From the NCBI GenBank assembly GCA_963704855.1, contig CAVPHY010000001.1, positions 1 through 64,000 on the forward strand: DNA of 64,000 nucleotides, read 5' to 3'. The position numbers and the translations under genes were made by a program. Within the stretch, counting starts at the first letter, position 1, and the number at the start of each line of letters is the position of its first letter. Source of the DNA: SZUA-36 sp963704855. Its GTDB lineage: Bacteria; Pseudomonadota; Gammaproteobacteria; Xanthomonadales; SZUA-36. Below the pieces are notes generated by a model, which did not search any database, had not been told where the DNA came from, and was given only the letters and a program-made list of their open reading frames with translations. Below, piece by piece: positions 18,482 through 26,271 of the stretch.

Positions 18482-18848
18482 AGTGAGAGCCGGCCGGTAA
18501 GCCGGGTTCTGTCGTGGGCAATCATTCATCTGGGACTGCTGTCACCAGCATCCTCAAGCGACCTACCCGAAGACATCGCGGGCCGCGACATTGTCTTCCT
18601 ATTTGGTCTTGCTCCGAGTGGGGTTTACCATGCCGCAAACTGTTACCAGTTGCGCGGTGCGCTCTTACCGCACCATTTCACCCTTACCTGCGATCACCAA
18701 TAATGGTGGAGGCAGGCGGTATATTTTCTGTTGCACTTTCCGTAGGCTCGCGCCCCCCAGGCGTTACCTGGCACCCTGCCCTGTGGAGCCCGGACTTTCC
18801 TCCTTTCCGCTTGACGCGAAAACGCGATTGCCTGGCCGACTCTCGCGG
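18482..18848 (-). ncRNA. rnpB: RNase P RNA (class A)
   Basis: This is the catalytic RNA of ribonuclease P, which trims tRNA 5' leaders. On the minus strand the conserved GGAGGAAAGTCCGGGCTCC is near the 5' end. Also present are GGTAAGGGTGAAATGGTGCG with its hairpin partner, GGTAAACCCC, and the closing ACAGAACCCGGCTTA near the 3' end. Helix P1 can be drawn between gagagtcggcc (5') and ggccggctctc (3'), which fixes both ends to within a few bases. The roughly 367-nt size is normal. It lies downstream of rsmI on the same strand. Confidence 0.95.
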
Positions 18849-18906
18849 TTATTGTCCCCTACCCTCAACCGCATTGATAGCATTTATGTGACGCACTATA
18901 CCGTTG

Positions 18907-18927
18907 GGTGGGTAAATGTTACCCACC
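18907..18927. repeat. ggtgggtaa hairpin between rsmI and rnpB
   Basis: Arms ggtgggtaa and ttacccacc form a 9-bp perfect stem with a 3-base loop, just after the rsmI stop. It is the second copy of the hairpin at 1327-1348. It may act as a stop for rsmI or be a REP-type dispersed element. Confidence 0.6.
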
Positions 18928-18932
18928 TTGCG

Positions 18933-19757
18933 CTATTTAAGGAGTTGGTAAACATCCCTGCGTGCCACATCGTTTAGCTGAGCCGCAACCCGGGCGGCCT
19001 GGGAAGCGGGCAAATATTCCAGCAATGCCTGGGCCATCTTTAGTGCGGCCGACAAAGACGCTTCTTCACTGCCTCCATAACCATCGACAACAACTACAAA
19101 TTCACCACGACTCTGATTCGCGTCCTGCGCCAGTTCCCTGCTCAGATCAGCCAGCGGAACCCTGATTACGGTCTCAAATTTTTTCGTCAACTCCCTGCAC
19201 AAGGCAACCAGGCGCTCTGCACCGAATACTTCGGTCATGTCCGCAACGGCAGCCTCGATACGGTGACTGGATTCAAAAAACACCAGGGTGCGGGTTTCAT
19301 GGCAAAGTGCCTGAAGTTTCTTTTTGCGGGCGGCGGTTTTTGCAGGCAAAAACCCTTCAAACGCAAACCGGTCCGGCGGCAGACCGGCAATCGATAGCGC
19401 CGCCGTAATCGCGCTGGGGCCAGGCACGGCATAAACCGGCAAACCCGCTTCCCGCGCCGCCCTCACGAGCAGGTAGCCCGGATCGGACAGCAGCGGTGTT
19501 CCGGCATCGGAAATCAGTGCAATCGCCTGGCCTTCTCCAATACGTTCCAGGATTCGCCCCTCCACCTGCGCTTCGTTGTGTTCGTGCAACGCCTGCATCG
19601 GGGTAGTAATGCCGTAATGCGATAACAACACGCGTGAGTGACGGGTATCCTCGGCGGCAATCAGGTCCACTTCGGACAAAAGCCTTACAGCCCGGTAGGA
19701 AATGTCCTCCAGGTTTCCGATGGGTGTTGCTACAACATAAAGACCGGCTTGCGGCAT
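18933..19757 (-). CDS. rsmI: 16S rRNA (cytidine1402-2'-O)-methyltransferase RsmI
   Basis: RsmI methylates the 2'-O of C1402 in 16S rRNA, acting on the base also modified by RsmH. It belongs to the tetrapyrrole methylase fold. Motifs are LYVVATPIGNLEDISYRA near the start, AEDTRHSRVLL, LISDAGTPLLSDPGY and VYAVPGPSAITAALSIAGLP, then FEGFLPAK and FESSHRI. The ATG at 19757 (MPQAGLYVV) was chosen by alignment with the family; an upstream in-frame start at 19814 would add 19 unconserved residues. It is divergent from lpoA. Confidence 0.95.
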   Translation of the reverse strand: MPQAGLYVVATPIGNLEDISYRAVRLLSEVDLIAAEDTRHSRVLLSHYGITTPMQALHEHNEAQVEGRILERIGEGQAIALISDAGTPLLSDPGYLLVRAAREAGLPVYAVPGPSAITAALSIAGLPPDRFAFEGFLPAKTAARKKKLQALCHETRTLVFFESSHRIEAAVADMTEVFGAERLVALCRELTKKFETVIRVPLADLSRELAQDANQSRGEFVVVVDGYGGSEEASLSAALKMAQALLEYLPASQAARVAAQLNDVARRDVYQLLK

Positions 19758-19870
19758 AAAAGCGTTTCCAAAAGTGTTAGTGTAGTGTTCACCAAACTTT
19801 ACGTTCAGCGTCATCTACAATCCATTTATATAGGTTATCATTCCAACGCGGCCAACTTTGTAAAAATTCT

Positions 19871-21451
19871 ATGACTTTACGTTCTCACTCATTGCTTTTA
19901 TCCGCCATTTTCCTGGTGTTGCTCAACGCATGCGGCACAACCGGCCCGGCGCCAGTTGACAGGCCAACTGTTGAACCTGAACAGTCCACCGCGTCCGAAG
20001 CACCTGAAAGCCAGGAGTTTAGCCTCGAACAGCAAATGCAAAGAGACCCGTCCGAGCGCAGCCTGGAAGAGATTATTGCGATGACACGACAGATGTCCGG
20101 CTACCAGGCGGATGTTGCACTGGAGATTCTGCGCTCGCTCGAGTCCGTGCCTTCCGCCCAGCTGACAGCCATGATAGACAGCCAGGCGTACGACCCGGAA
20201 TTCACCGAATGGCTCGAACTGGCCTTACAGGCCCGAAACGTACTGATCGGCCATAGTACGATGCCAGCTGCGGCCCGGAAATGGGCTGCTTTCCATTATG
20301 GACATGCCGTTACGCAGCAGCATTTCACCGAACTGCTCAACCGCTACCGCAAGTTGTTTCCCGTACCTGCCCGGGTAGCGGTGCTGTTACCCACCGAGGG
20401 TGGTCTTGCCCCGGCCGCCAGGGCCATCCGTGACGGCATCATGAGTGCCTATCTTCAACAACCAGGTGACGCCGCCCTGCGGTTTTATTCAAGTGGAGAC
20501 ACCGGCGAATCCGCTATCGCCGCCTACCTGCAGGCCCGGGAAGACGGCGCCACGCAGATCATCGGCCCCCTGCGTAACGATTCCGCCAGCGCGCTCGCCA
20601 GCCTCGGCAACCCTGGCGTGCCAATCTTGTTGCTCAACGAGCCGACTGAAAGCAAGCCGGCAGACCCTGAGCAGGTAACATTGGTGAACAGCCTTTCATT
20701 GTCACAGGCCGAGGAAGCGATGGCGATTGCCGATAGCGTGCTTTCACACGGTCAGAAAAGGGCGATCCTGATCGTTACGGACAGTGCCTGGGGTGCACGT
20801 ATTGAAACCGCTTTCGCCACCCGGTTCGTAAAGGGCGAAGGCCGGATTTCAGACACCACGCGTTTCAATCCGGCCGTGGAGGAATACAGCAACATGCTCA
20901 CCCGGTTGCTGAGGATTGACGAGAGCAAACAACGAAAAGCCGATCTGCAATCCCGGCTAGGCATCCCATTGAATTTTGAACCCAGCCGGCGTGATGACTT
21001 CGATTTCATATTCATGGCGGCAAGCCCCGAAGAAGGCCGTGAGCTCAAACCACTCTTGCGTTTTCACGACGCCGGTGATGTTCCGGTGTACGCCATGGGC
21101 CGGATTTTCAATGGCAGGCGGGACGCGGCTTCCGATCAGGACCTGAACGACATCGTCTTCCCTGTAACCACCTGGCAGTTACAGAACGCAGCGGCTGACT
21201 TGCCGCCACTTGAGAGCATCCGCGACGGCAGCTATGCAAACCTGTACGCGCTCGGCCAGGATGCATGGCGCGTGCTGCCCTGGCTGCCGCTGATGCAAAA
21301 AGACCCTGACCTTTGGTTTCCCGGCGATATCGGTGCATTGAGGCTGCAGGCAGACGGTCACCTGGAAAGACAACCCGCATGGGCACAATTCTCCGCTGGC
21401 CAACCCGTTCCCTACCAGTGGCCGGAAACCGAACGGATCGACAAGCCCTGA
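19871..21451 (+). CDS. lpoA: Penicillin-binding protein activator LpoA
   Basis: LpoA is an outer-membrane lipoprotein that activates PBP1A from outside the sacculus. The 526-residue product has a lipoprotein signal peptide with lipobox LNAC (Cys about residue 21), then a Pro/Glu-rich spacer and a helical TPR-like N-domain. The C-terminal half is a periplasmic-binding-protein-like domain (VAVLLPTEGGLAPAARAIRDG, about 173-192; IIGPLRNDSA). The rsmI-lpoA-yraN neighbourhood is the classic gammaproteobacterial arrangement and supports the call. Confidence 0.93.
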   Translation: MTLRSHSLLLSAIFLVLLNACGTTGPAPVDRPTVEPEQSTASEAPESQEFSLEQQMQRDPSERSLEEIIAMTRQMSGYQADVALEILRSLESVPSAQLTAMIDSQAYDPEFTEWLELALQARNVLIGHSTMPAAARKWAAFHYGHAVTQQHFTELLNRYRKLFPVPARVAVLLPTEGGLAPAARAIRDGIMSAYLQQPGDAALRFYSSGDTGESAIAAYLQAREDGATQIIGPLRNDSASALASLGNPGVPILLLNEPTESKPADPEQVTLVNSLSLSQAEEAMAIADSVLSHGQKRAILIVTDSAWGARIETAFATRFVKGEGRISDTTRFNPAVEEYSNMLTRLLRIDESKQRKADLQSRLGIPLNFEPSRRDDFDFIFMAASPEEGRELKPLLRFHDAGDVPVYAMGRIFNGRRDAASDQDLNDIVFPVTTWQLQNAAADLPPLESIRDGSYANLYALGQDAWRVLPWLPLMQKDPDLWFPGDIGALRLQADGHLERQPAWAQFSAGQPVPYQWPETERIDKP

Positions 21452-21816
21452 ACAGCCGGAAATCCGGAGCCCACTGGGAGGAAGCCGCAGAATCGTTTTT
21501 GCGCGGCCAGGGCCTTCGACTGCTGAATCGAAATTTCTCAAGCCGCTTTGGCGAAATTGACCTGATCATGCAGGATCAGCAAACCGTGGTATTTGTCGAA
21601 GTGAAATATCGCAAAAGCAACCATCATGGGAGCGGGGCAGATGCGGTCACCTTTCACAAGCAGGGCAGAATTTCACGCACGGCAGCCTGGTACCTGGCCA
21701 AAAACCCTCGCAGGGCTGAGCAGGTTTGCCGGTTTGACGTGATATCCATTGACCCGTACAAAGGCGAACACGGTATCAACTGGATCAAGGGGGCTTTCTA
21801 TTCCACTGTGAGCTAG
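21379..21816 (+). CDS. yraN: UPF0102 family protein YraN (predicted endonuclease-like fold)
   Basis: This is a small conserved protein of the YraN/UPF0102 family with a restriction-endonuclease-like core whose role is not established. The core is clear: HWEEAAESFLRGQGLRLLNRN, then RFGEIDLIMQDQQTVVFVEVK, which contains the E-x-D...E-V-K catalytic-type residues, followed by RFDVISID. The start is uncertain. The ATG at 21379 gives 145 residues but overlaps lpoA by 73 bases; a CTG at the lpoA stop (about 21448) would give the more usual length near 122. Confidence 0.88.
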   Translation: MGTILRWPTRSLPVAGNRTDRQALNSRKSGAHWEEAAESFLRGQGLRLLNRNFSSRFGEIDLIMQDQQTVVFVEVKYRKSNHHGSGADAVTFHKQGRISRTAAWYLAKNPRRAEQVCRFDVISIDPYKGEHGINWIKGAFYSTVS

Positions 21817-21914
21817 GAAAACGCGTGTCTCTCACATAACTTTTGGCTGGATCAGTTATTTTTGACTGGTTCCTGGTTTCACTTTCTCATTTTTGTACAG
21901 TGGTTGGGCCGCTA

Positions 21915-22010
21915 GGGTGGGTAGTTACTTCCAGGACGCGCCGCAAGTACGTCCATGTAGGCTCGGGTTCGACTCCTGTCTCACACGGTCCTGGAACCAA
22001 CCACCCACCC
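21915..22010. repeat. Palindromic intergenic element (REP-like)
   Basis: Left arm gggtgggtagttacttccaggac (in 21915-21937) and right arm gtcctggaaccaaccaccc (21988-22006) are imperfect reverse complements. Between them is cgccgcaagtacgtccatgtaggctcg. This layout, with the gtacgtccatgtaggctcg core, resembles repeats I recall from intergenic regions of many Gammaproteobacteria. It lies between convergent yraN and pgpA. The rest of the 273-bp gap shows nothing recognisable. Confidence 0.55.
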
Positions 22011-22089
22011 CAGCGTCCGGCAGACGCCGTGCGAATGTGTCAGAAACCATTGATCACAGTTTTTGCACAGCGGTGAGGATGTGCAGTGT

Positions 22090-22599
22090 CTAAATGAAAC
22101 TTTGTATAACAGCTAGGATGATTATCGTAAACAAGGCCGCAACAATATCATCAATCATGATTCCAAAGCCGCCGCTTACTTTCTTGTCGAGCTGCCGGAT
22201 CGGCCACGGCTTGACGATATCGAAAAAGCGAAATAACACGAATGCCGCCAGCAACCAGGGCCATTGCAGCGGCACGAAGGCAGCGGCTAACCAGTAACCG
22301 ACCATTTCATCCCAGACGACACCACCGTGGTCGTGAACACCCAGCCGGTGGCTGACCCGCTCACACAGCCAAACGCCCAGGCCAAACAAAAGCACCAACA
22401 CAACCCAGAAACCGGGGTTGCCCAGGCTTTTTAGCGCGAAGAGAAATGGAACCGCGACCAGCGTACCCATGGTGCCGGGTGCAAATGGGGACAGCCCCGA
22501 ACCAAAACCAAATGCCAGAAAACCGGCGGGTGAACCGAATACGACCTTTTTCAGAATCGCGCGCTCGGGAGCTGTCTCATTTTGTCCGGTCGAACTCAT
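22090..22599 (-). CDS. pgpA: Phosphatidylglycerophosphatase A
   Basis: PgpA removes phosphate from phosphatidylglycerophosphate at the inner membrane to form phosphatidylglycerol. The 169 residues show the family features: FGSGLSPFAPGTMGTLVAVP, then HDHGGVVWDEMVGYWLA with the acidic metal ligands, and FRFFDIVKPWPIRQLDKKVSGGFGIMIDD. Several hydrophobic segments are visible. It overlaps thiL by 4 bases and is the last gene of the nrdR-rib-nusB-thiL group, the same order as nusB-thiL-pgpA in E. coli. Confidence 0.95.
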   Translation of the reverse strand: MSSTGQNETAPERAILKKVVFGSPAGFLAFGFGSGLSPFAPGTMGTLVAVPFLFALKSLGNPGFWVVLVLLFGLGVWLCERVSHRLGVHDHGGVVWDEMVGYWLAAAFVPLQWPWLLAAFVLFRFFDIVKPWPIRQLDKKVSGGFGIMIDDIVAALFTIIILAVIQSFI

Positions 22600-23561
22600 C
22601 GACTTTGCCGGAAATGCTCAAAGCCGGTGCCTTTGGGATGGTAGGCCATGCCGTCTTTGGTAAAACAACGTATGCCTTCATCTTTCTCGATTTCACCGAT
22701 GACACTCAGCCTGATATCCAATTGCTGCGCCACGGTTTCGAGCCACGCCCGGTGCCGGGGCGGCAGGGTGAACAGCAGTTCGTAATCATCACCACCCGAC
22801 AATTGATGCTGCCACCTGGTTTCATTTTCAAGACCTGCGAGGGCATCGGTGCATGGCAGGTCTTCAACTTCGAGCCTTGCACCACAGCCTGAGGCCTTGA
22901 GCACATGACCGAGGTCTGCCAGCAGGCCATCGGAGATATCAATACAGGCGCTGGCGTATCCCGGCAAGCGGTGCCCGAGGCCGACGCGTGGTTGCGGCCG
23001 ATCGAGCAAATGCCGTTCGGGCACCGGCTTGCCTGCCAGCAACATCTCCAGGGCGTGTGCGGCACCACCAATGGTACCCGACACGACAAGCAGGTCGCCC
23101 GGTCTGGCGCCACTGCGTGCCAGGTGCCTGCCCGGTTCGACAGAACCCAAAGCAGTCAGGCTGACAGATAAGGGCCCGGCGGTGGTATCACCTCCCACCA
23201 GCGTCACGTTGTGAGCGGTTGCCAGCAAAATGAACCCTTCGCTGAACAGCTGAACCCATTGTGGTGATGCTTCGGGTAACGACAATGAAAGCAGGGCCCA
23301 GCGTGGTGTCGCGCCCATCGCGGCAAGGTCACTCAGGTTAACCGCAAGGCATTTGAAACCGATATCAAAGGGTGATGTTTCAATGGGGAAATGGGTGCCG
23401 GCATTCAGCGTGTCGGTTGCTGCCACCAGGTGTTGACCGGCAGGCAATTCCAGAACGGCAGCGTCATCACCGATACCCAGTCTGACGCCGGGTTCAAAGC
23501 CGGGGGTATAGTCTATGGCAGTTTCCCGCTGAATCTGTCGAATCAGCTCGAACTCCTTCAT
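22596..23561 (-). CDS. thiL: Thiamine-monophosphate kinase ThiL
   Basis: ThiL phosphorylates thiamine monophosphate to the active cofactor thiamine diphosphate. The PurM-like ATP-binding fold is shown by LGIGDDAAVLELPAGQHLVAATDTL near the start, KCLAVNLSDLAAMGATPRWAL, LVGGDTTAGPLSVS, CIDISDGLLADLGH and SGGDDYELLFT. I place the start at ATG 23561 (MKEFELIRQ), four bases after the nusB stop. A longer frame exists but lies inside nusB. Confidence 0.95.
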   Translation of the reverse strand: MKEFELIRQIQRETAIDYTPGFEPGVRLGIGDDAAVLELPAGQHLVAATDTLNAGTHFPIETSPFDIGFKCLAVNLSDLAAMGATPRWALLSLSLPEASPQWVQLFSEGFILLATAHNVTLVGGDTTAGPLSVSLTALGSVEPGRHLARSGARPGDLLVVSGTIGGAAHALEMLLAGKPVPERHLLDRPQPRVGLGHRLPGYASACIDISDGLLADLGHVLKASGCGARLEVEDLPCTDALAGLENETRWQHQLSGGDDYELLFTLPPRHRAWLETVAQQLDIRLSVIGEIEKDEGIRCFTKDGMAYHPKGTGFEHFRQSR

Positions 23562-23565
23562 TCGA

Positions 23566-24024
23566 TTAGTCCCGGCTAAATGGCAATGACGAAGCAGGAT
23601 CCCGCCATTGCTTTGCCGCCTTGTCGAGCACGCCGTTGACAAAACTGTGTCCCTGCTCGGCACCAAACAGTTTCGCGAGGTTTATCGCTTCATCGATGAC
23701 GACCTGGTGAGGAACCTCGATGCTGTTGAGCAACTCCCAGGCGCCGATACTCAGGATAACGTGCTCGATGACATCCAGCTGGTTGATTGGCCGGTCAAGA
23801 AACGGCCCGATCTTCTCATCGATGGCGTCCTGATCCTTGCTGACCTTTCTGACCAGGGTCGCAAATAACTCGGTATCGACATTGCTGAAATCCTGTTCCT
23901 CGCGAAATTGGGCGAGTATTTCACCGACATCAAGACCGGTCAGGCGCCATTGGTAAAGGGCTTGCAAGGCGCGCCGCCGGGCGCGTCGACGTGATTCAAA
24001 CCTGTTCTCTGTTTTATTCGTCAC
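23566..24024 (-). CDS. nusB: Transcription antitermination factor NusB
   Basis: NusB binds boxA RNA with S10 (NusE) and supports antitermination in rRNA operons. The 152-residue, all-helical protein starts with an arginine-rich segment (RFESRRRARRRALQALYQWRLTG). It has the conserved EHVILSIGAWELL and VVIDEAINLAKLFGAEQGHSFVNGVLD. It overlaps the end of ribH by 11 bases. Confidence 0.95.
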   Translation of the reverse strand: MTNKTENRFESRRRARRRALQALYQWRLTGLDVGEILAQFREEQDFSNVDTELFATLVRKVSKDQDAIDEKIGPFLDRPINQLDVIEHVILSIGAWELLNSIEVPHQVVIDEAINLAKLFGAEQGHSFVNGVLDKAAKQWRDPASSLPFSRD

Positions 24025-24484
24025 GGAGGCGGTCCAGCAGGGAGATCATCTGTAGTGCGGCCACCGCGGTATCGAAACCCTTGTTACCGGCACCGGAACC
24101 GGCACGCTCAAGGGCCTGGTCGACCGTATCGGTGGTCAGTACCCCGAAAATGACCGGCAGACCATGCTTAAGGCCCACCTGGGCCAGGCCCCGGCTACAT
24201 TCGCCGGCGACGTATTCAAAGTGGGGCGTGCCACCGCGGATGACGGCACCCAGCGCGACGATCGCGTCATGGTTTCCTGCGGCAGCCAGTGCATCGGCCG
24301 CAAGCGGCAACTCGAACGCACCCGGCACCCAGACCAGGCTTATGTTTTGCCGGGGAACACCATTTCTGCCCAAGGCATCAAGCGCACCATCTACCAGTTG
24401 CTGCACGATGAAGTGATTGAACTCGCTCGCCACCAGCGCAATATTGCATTTCCGGGCCGGCATTTCCAAGGGAAACTCTTTCAT
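24014..24484 (-). CDS. ribH: 6,7-dimethyl-8-ribityllumazine synthase RibH
   Basis: RibH condenses the ribityl-diaminouracil with dihydroxybutanone phosphate in the penultimate riboflavin step. Motifs are ALVASEFNHFIVQQLVDGALDAL, WVPGAFELPLAADALAA, VALGAVIRGGTPHFEYVAGE and FGVLTTDTVDQALERAG, the last with catalytic-region residues. The ATG at 24484 (MKEFPLEM) starts just after ribBX ends at 24489; a longer in-frame start lies inside ribBX. Confidence 0.95.
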   Translation of the reverse strand: MKEFPLEMPARKCNIALVASEFNHFIVQQLVDGALDALGRNGVPRQNISLVWVPGAFELPLAADALAAAGNHDAIVALGAVIRGGTPHFEYVAGECSRGLAQVGLKHGLPVIFGVLTTDTVDQALERAGSGAGNKGFDTAVAALQMISLLDRLRDE

Positions 24485-24488
24485 GGTT

Positions 24489-25625
24489 TTATTCCTCGTG
24501 AGACTCGCCGTTGTCGTGTTCACTTTCTACGTACTCAACCACCTCGAGCCCAAAACCAGCGAGACCGGTCATACGTTTGGGTGCGCTGAGAACCCGCATT
24601 TTCTTGATGCCGATATCAACGATGATCTGTGCGCCAATACCATAGGTGCGAAGCTCACTGGAGCGCCGGTTATCACCACCGATAAACACGCTGGGTTCGG
24701 GTTGTTTCTGGATGCGCCGTAACAGGGCGTCGTTATCCTCACGTCCACCCAGCACCAGCACCAGGCCTTTACCCTGCCGGGCGACCTCCGCCATGGCCAG
24801 CCTGAGCGGCAAACCAAAATCATCACGCTTGATACTGAGCGTGTCGCTTAGCGGGTTCTGTACATGCACCCTCACCAGCATGGGTTCGGCCGGGTCTACT
24901 TCGCCCTTGAGCAGGGCAAGATGAAGTTCATCATTGATGCTGTCGCGATAGGTCAGCAATTTGAACTGCCCGAAATCGGTGTCAACAACACTGCTGGAAA
25001 GACATTCAACCGACCTTTCTGTCTCCAGCCGATAGCGGATCAGGTCGGCGATGGTGCCAATTTTAAGTTCGTGCTTTTGAGCGAAGGCTTCCAGCTCGGG
25101 CCGCCTCGCCATGGTGCCATCCTCGTTGAGGATCTCAACCAGCACAGCCGCCGGTTCAAGCCCGGACAGCATCGCCAGATCCACACCCGCTTCGGTATGG
25201 CCTGCGCGGGTCAATACACCACCGGGCTGCGCCATGATTGGAAACACGTGACCGGGCTGGGAGATATTGGCAGGGCCGGCATCCGGGCGCGCTGCCGTAC
25301 GGATGGTATGCGCCCTGTCGTAGGCTGAAATACCGGTTGAAATACCTTCTGCGGCTTCGATTGAAACCGTAAAATTTGTCGCAAACCGGGTTTCGTTCCT
25401 GTTGACCATCAGCAACAGGTTCAACTGTTCACAGCGCTCACGGGTAATCGGCATACAGATCAATCCGCGGCCATGGTGGGCCATGAAATTGATATCCTCG
25501 GGACGGACCATGGAAGCCGCCATCACCAGGTCGCCTTCGTTTTCCCTGTCCTCATCATCGATCAGCACAACCATGCGGCCTGCTCGGATATCTTCGATGA
25601 GTTCCGGGATTGTATTCAGTTTCAT
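24489..25625 (-). CDS. ribB: 3,4-dihydroxy-2-butanone-4-phosphate synthase with degenerate GTP cyclohydrolase II domain (RibBX type)
   Basis: The N-terminal half (about 1-200) is a complete DHBP synthase: VVLIDDEDRENEGDLVMAA, FMAHHGRGLICMP and TRAGHTEAGVDLAML. It makes the four-carbon unit of riboflavin from ribulose-5-phosphate. The C-terminal half aligns with GTP cyclohydrolase II (FGQFKLLTYRD..., ELRTYGIGAQI). However, it lacks the three zinc cysteines; the stretch where they should be reads VHVQNPLSDTLSIKRDDFG. Such fusions with an inactive second domain (RibBX) are known in Proteobacteria. A separate ribA must then supply cyclohydrolase activity. Confidence 0.93.
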   Translation of the reverse strand: MKLNTIPELIEDIRAGRMVVLIDDEDRENEGDLVMAASMVRPEDINFMAHHGRGLICMPITRERCEQLNLLLMVNRNETRFATNFTVSIEAAEGISTGISAYDRAHTIRTAARPDAGPANISQPGHVFPIMAQPGGVLTRAGHTEAGVDLAMLSGLEPAAVLVEILNEDGTMARRPELEAFAQKHELKIGTIADLIRYRLETERSVECLSSSVVDTDFGQFKLLTYRDSINDELHLALLKGEVDPAEPMLVRVHVQNPLSDTLSIKRDDFGLPLRLAMAEVARQGKGLVLVLGGREDNDALLRRIQKQPEPSVFIGGDNRRSSELRTYGIGAQIIVDIGIKKMRVLSAPKRMTGLAGFGLEVVEYVESEHDNGESHEE

Positions 25626-25650
25626 ATTTATTATTATCCTTTCGGGCGTA

Positions 25651-26265
25651 CTACCCGTTGCTCTCGTCGTGGCGTCCGTATTGATTCAGCCGGTCCAGGT
25701 AACGGGCGATCAGGTCGACTTCCAGGTTCACTGCTTCACCGGCAGCCAGCGTGCCGAGCGTTGTCACTTCCAGGGTATGCGGGATGATGCATATCGAGAA
25801 GCGGTTATCATCGACCTCGTTGACCGTCAGGCTGACGCCATCCAGGCAGGCGGACCCTTTCGGTGCGATGTAACGGGCCAGGTTGCGATCGGTCTCAAAC
25901 AGAAAGCGCTCCGAGCGTCCGTCCTCGGTTCGCGATACCAGTGTTGCCAGGCCATCCACGTGCCCGGAAACCATGTGCCCACCGAGGCGGTCCGATGCCC
26001 GCATGGCCAGTTCCAGATTGACACGGTCACCCGGCCGGCGCTTTCCGAGGCTGGTTTTGTCCAGTGTCTCGACCGATAAATCTGCACTGAAGCCCGTTGC
26101 ATCGGGCTCGAGCATGGTCAGGCAGACACCGGAAATACTGATGCTGTCGCCAACCTTGCATCCCTCCATCAGGGCTGGCGGCACGTCGAAGCGAATGCGT
26201 AAATCACCGTCGTAAGATTCCCGGGATAACAGTTTCCCGGTAGCTGCTACGATTCCTGTAAACAT
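25651..26265 (-). CDS. ribE: Riboflavin synthase, alpha subunit
   Basis: This enzyme dismutates two 6,7-dimethyl-8-ribityllumazine molecules to riboflavin. Two homologous lumazine-binding barrels are visible: MFTGIVAATGKL...ISGVCLTML and the second with VSGHVDGLATLVSR...GSACLDGVSLTVNEV. The 204 residues are typical. It lies between ribD and ribBX, with 25 and 6 bp gaps. The 25-bp gap upstream of ribBX is too short for an FMN riboswitch. Confidence 0.95.
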   Translation of the reverse strand: MFTGIVAATGKLLSRESYDGDLRIRFDVPPALMEGCKVGDSISISGVCLTMLEPDATGFSADLSVETLDKTSLGKRRPGDRVNLELAMRASDRLGGHMVSGHVDGLATLVSRTEDGRSERFLFETDRNLARYIAPKGSACLDGVSLTVNEVDDNRFSICIIPHTLEVTTLGTLAAGEAVNLEVDLIARYLDRLNQYGRHDESNG

Positions 26266-26271
26266 GATTGA

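Noticed and set aside
18224..18529. Open frame with a repeated LPSPNS motif on the minus strand
   Set aside because: The protein repeat is only the 81-bp DNA repeat translated, and the frame runs into the 3' end of RNase P RNA.
18464..18977. Several open frames on the plus strand between 18.46 and 18.98 kb
   Set aside because: They lie antisense to rnpB and into the end of rsmI; the RNA signatures explain the region.
21950..22000. Possible tRNA because of ggttcgactcc
   Set aside because: No acceptor stem, anticodon arm or D-arm can be drawn; the palindromic repeat explains the sequence.
25626..25650. FMN riboswitch before the riboflavin genes
   Set aside because: Gaps between nrdR, ribD, ribE, ribBX and ribH are 25 bp or less or overlapping, and no FMN aptamer sequence was seen before glyA or nrdR.
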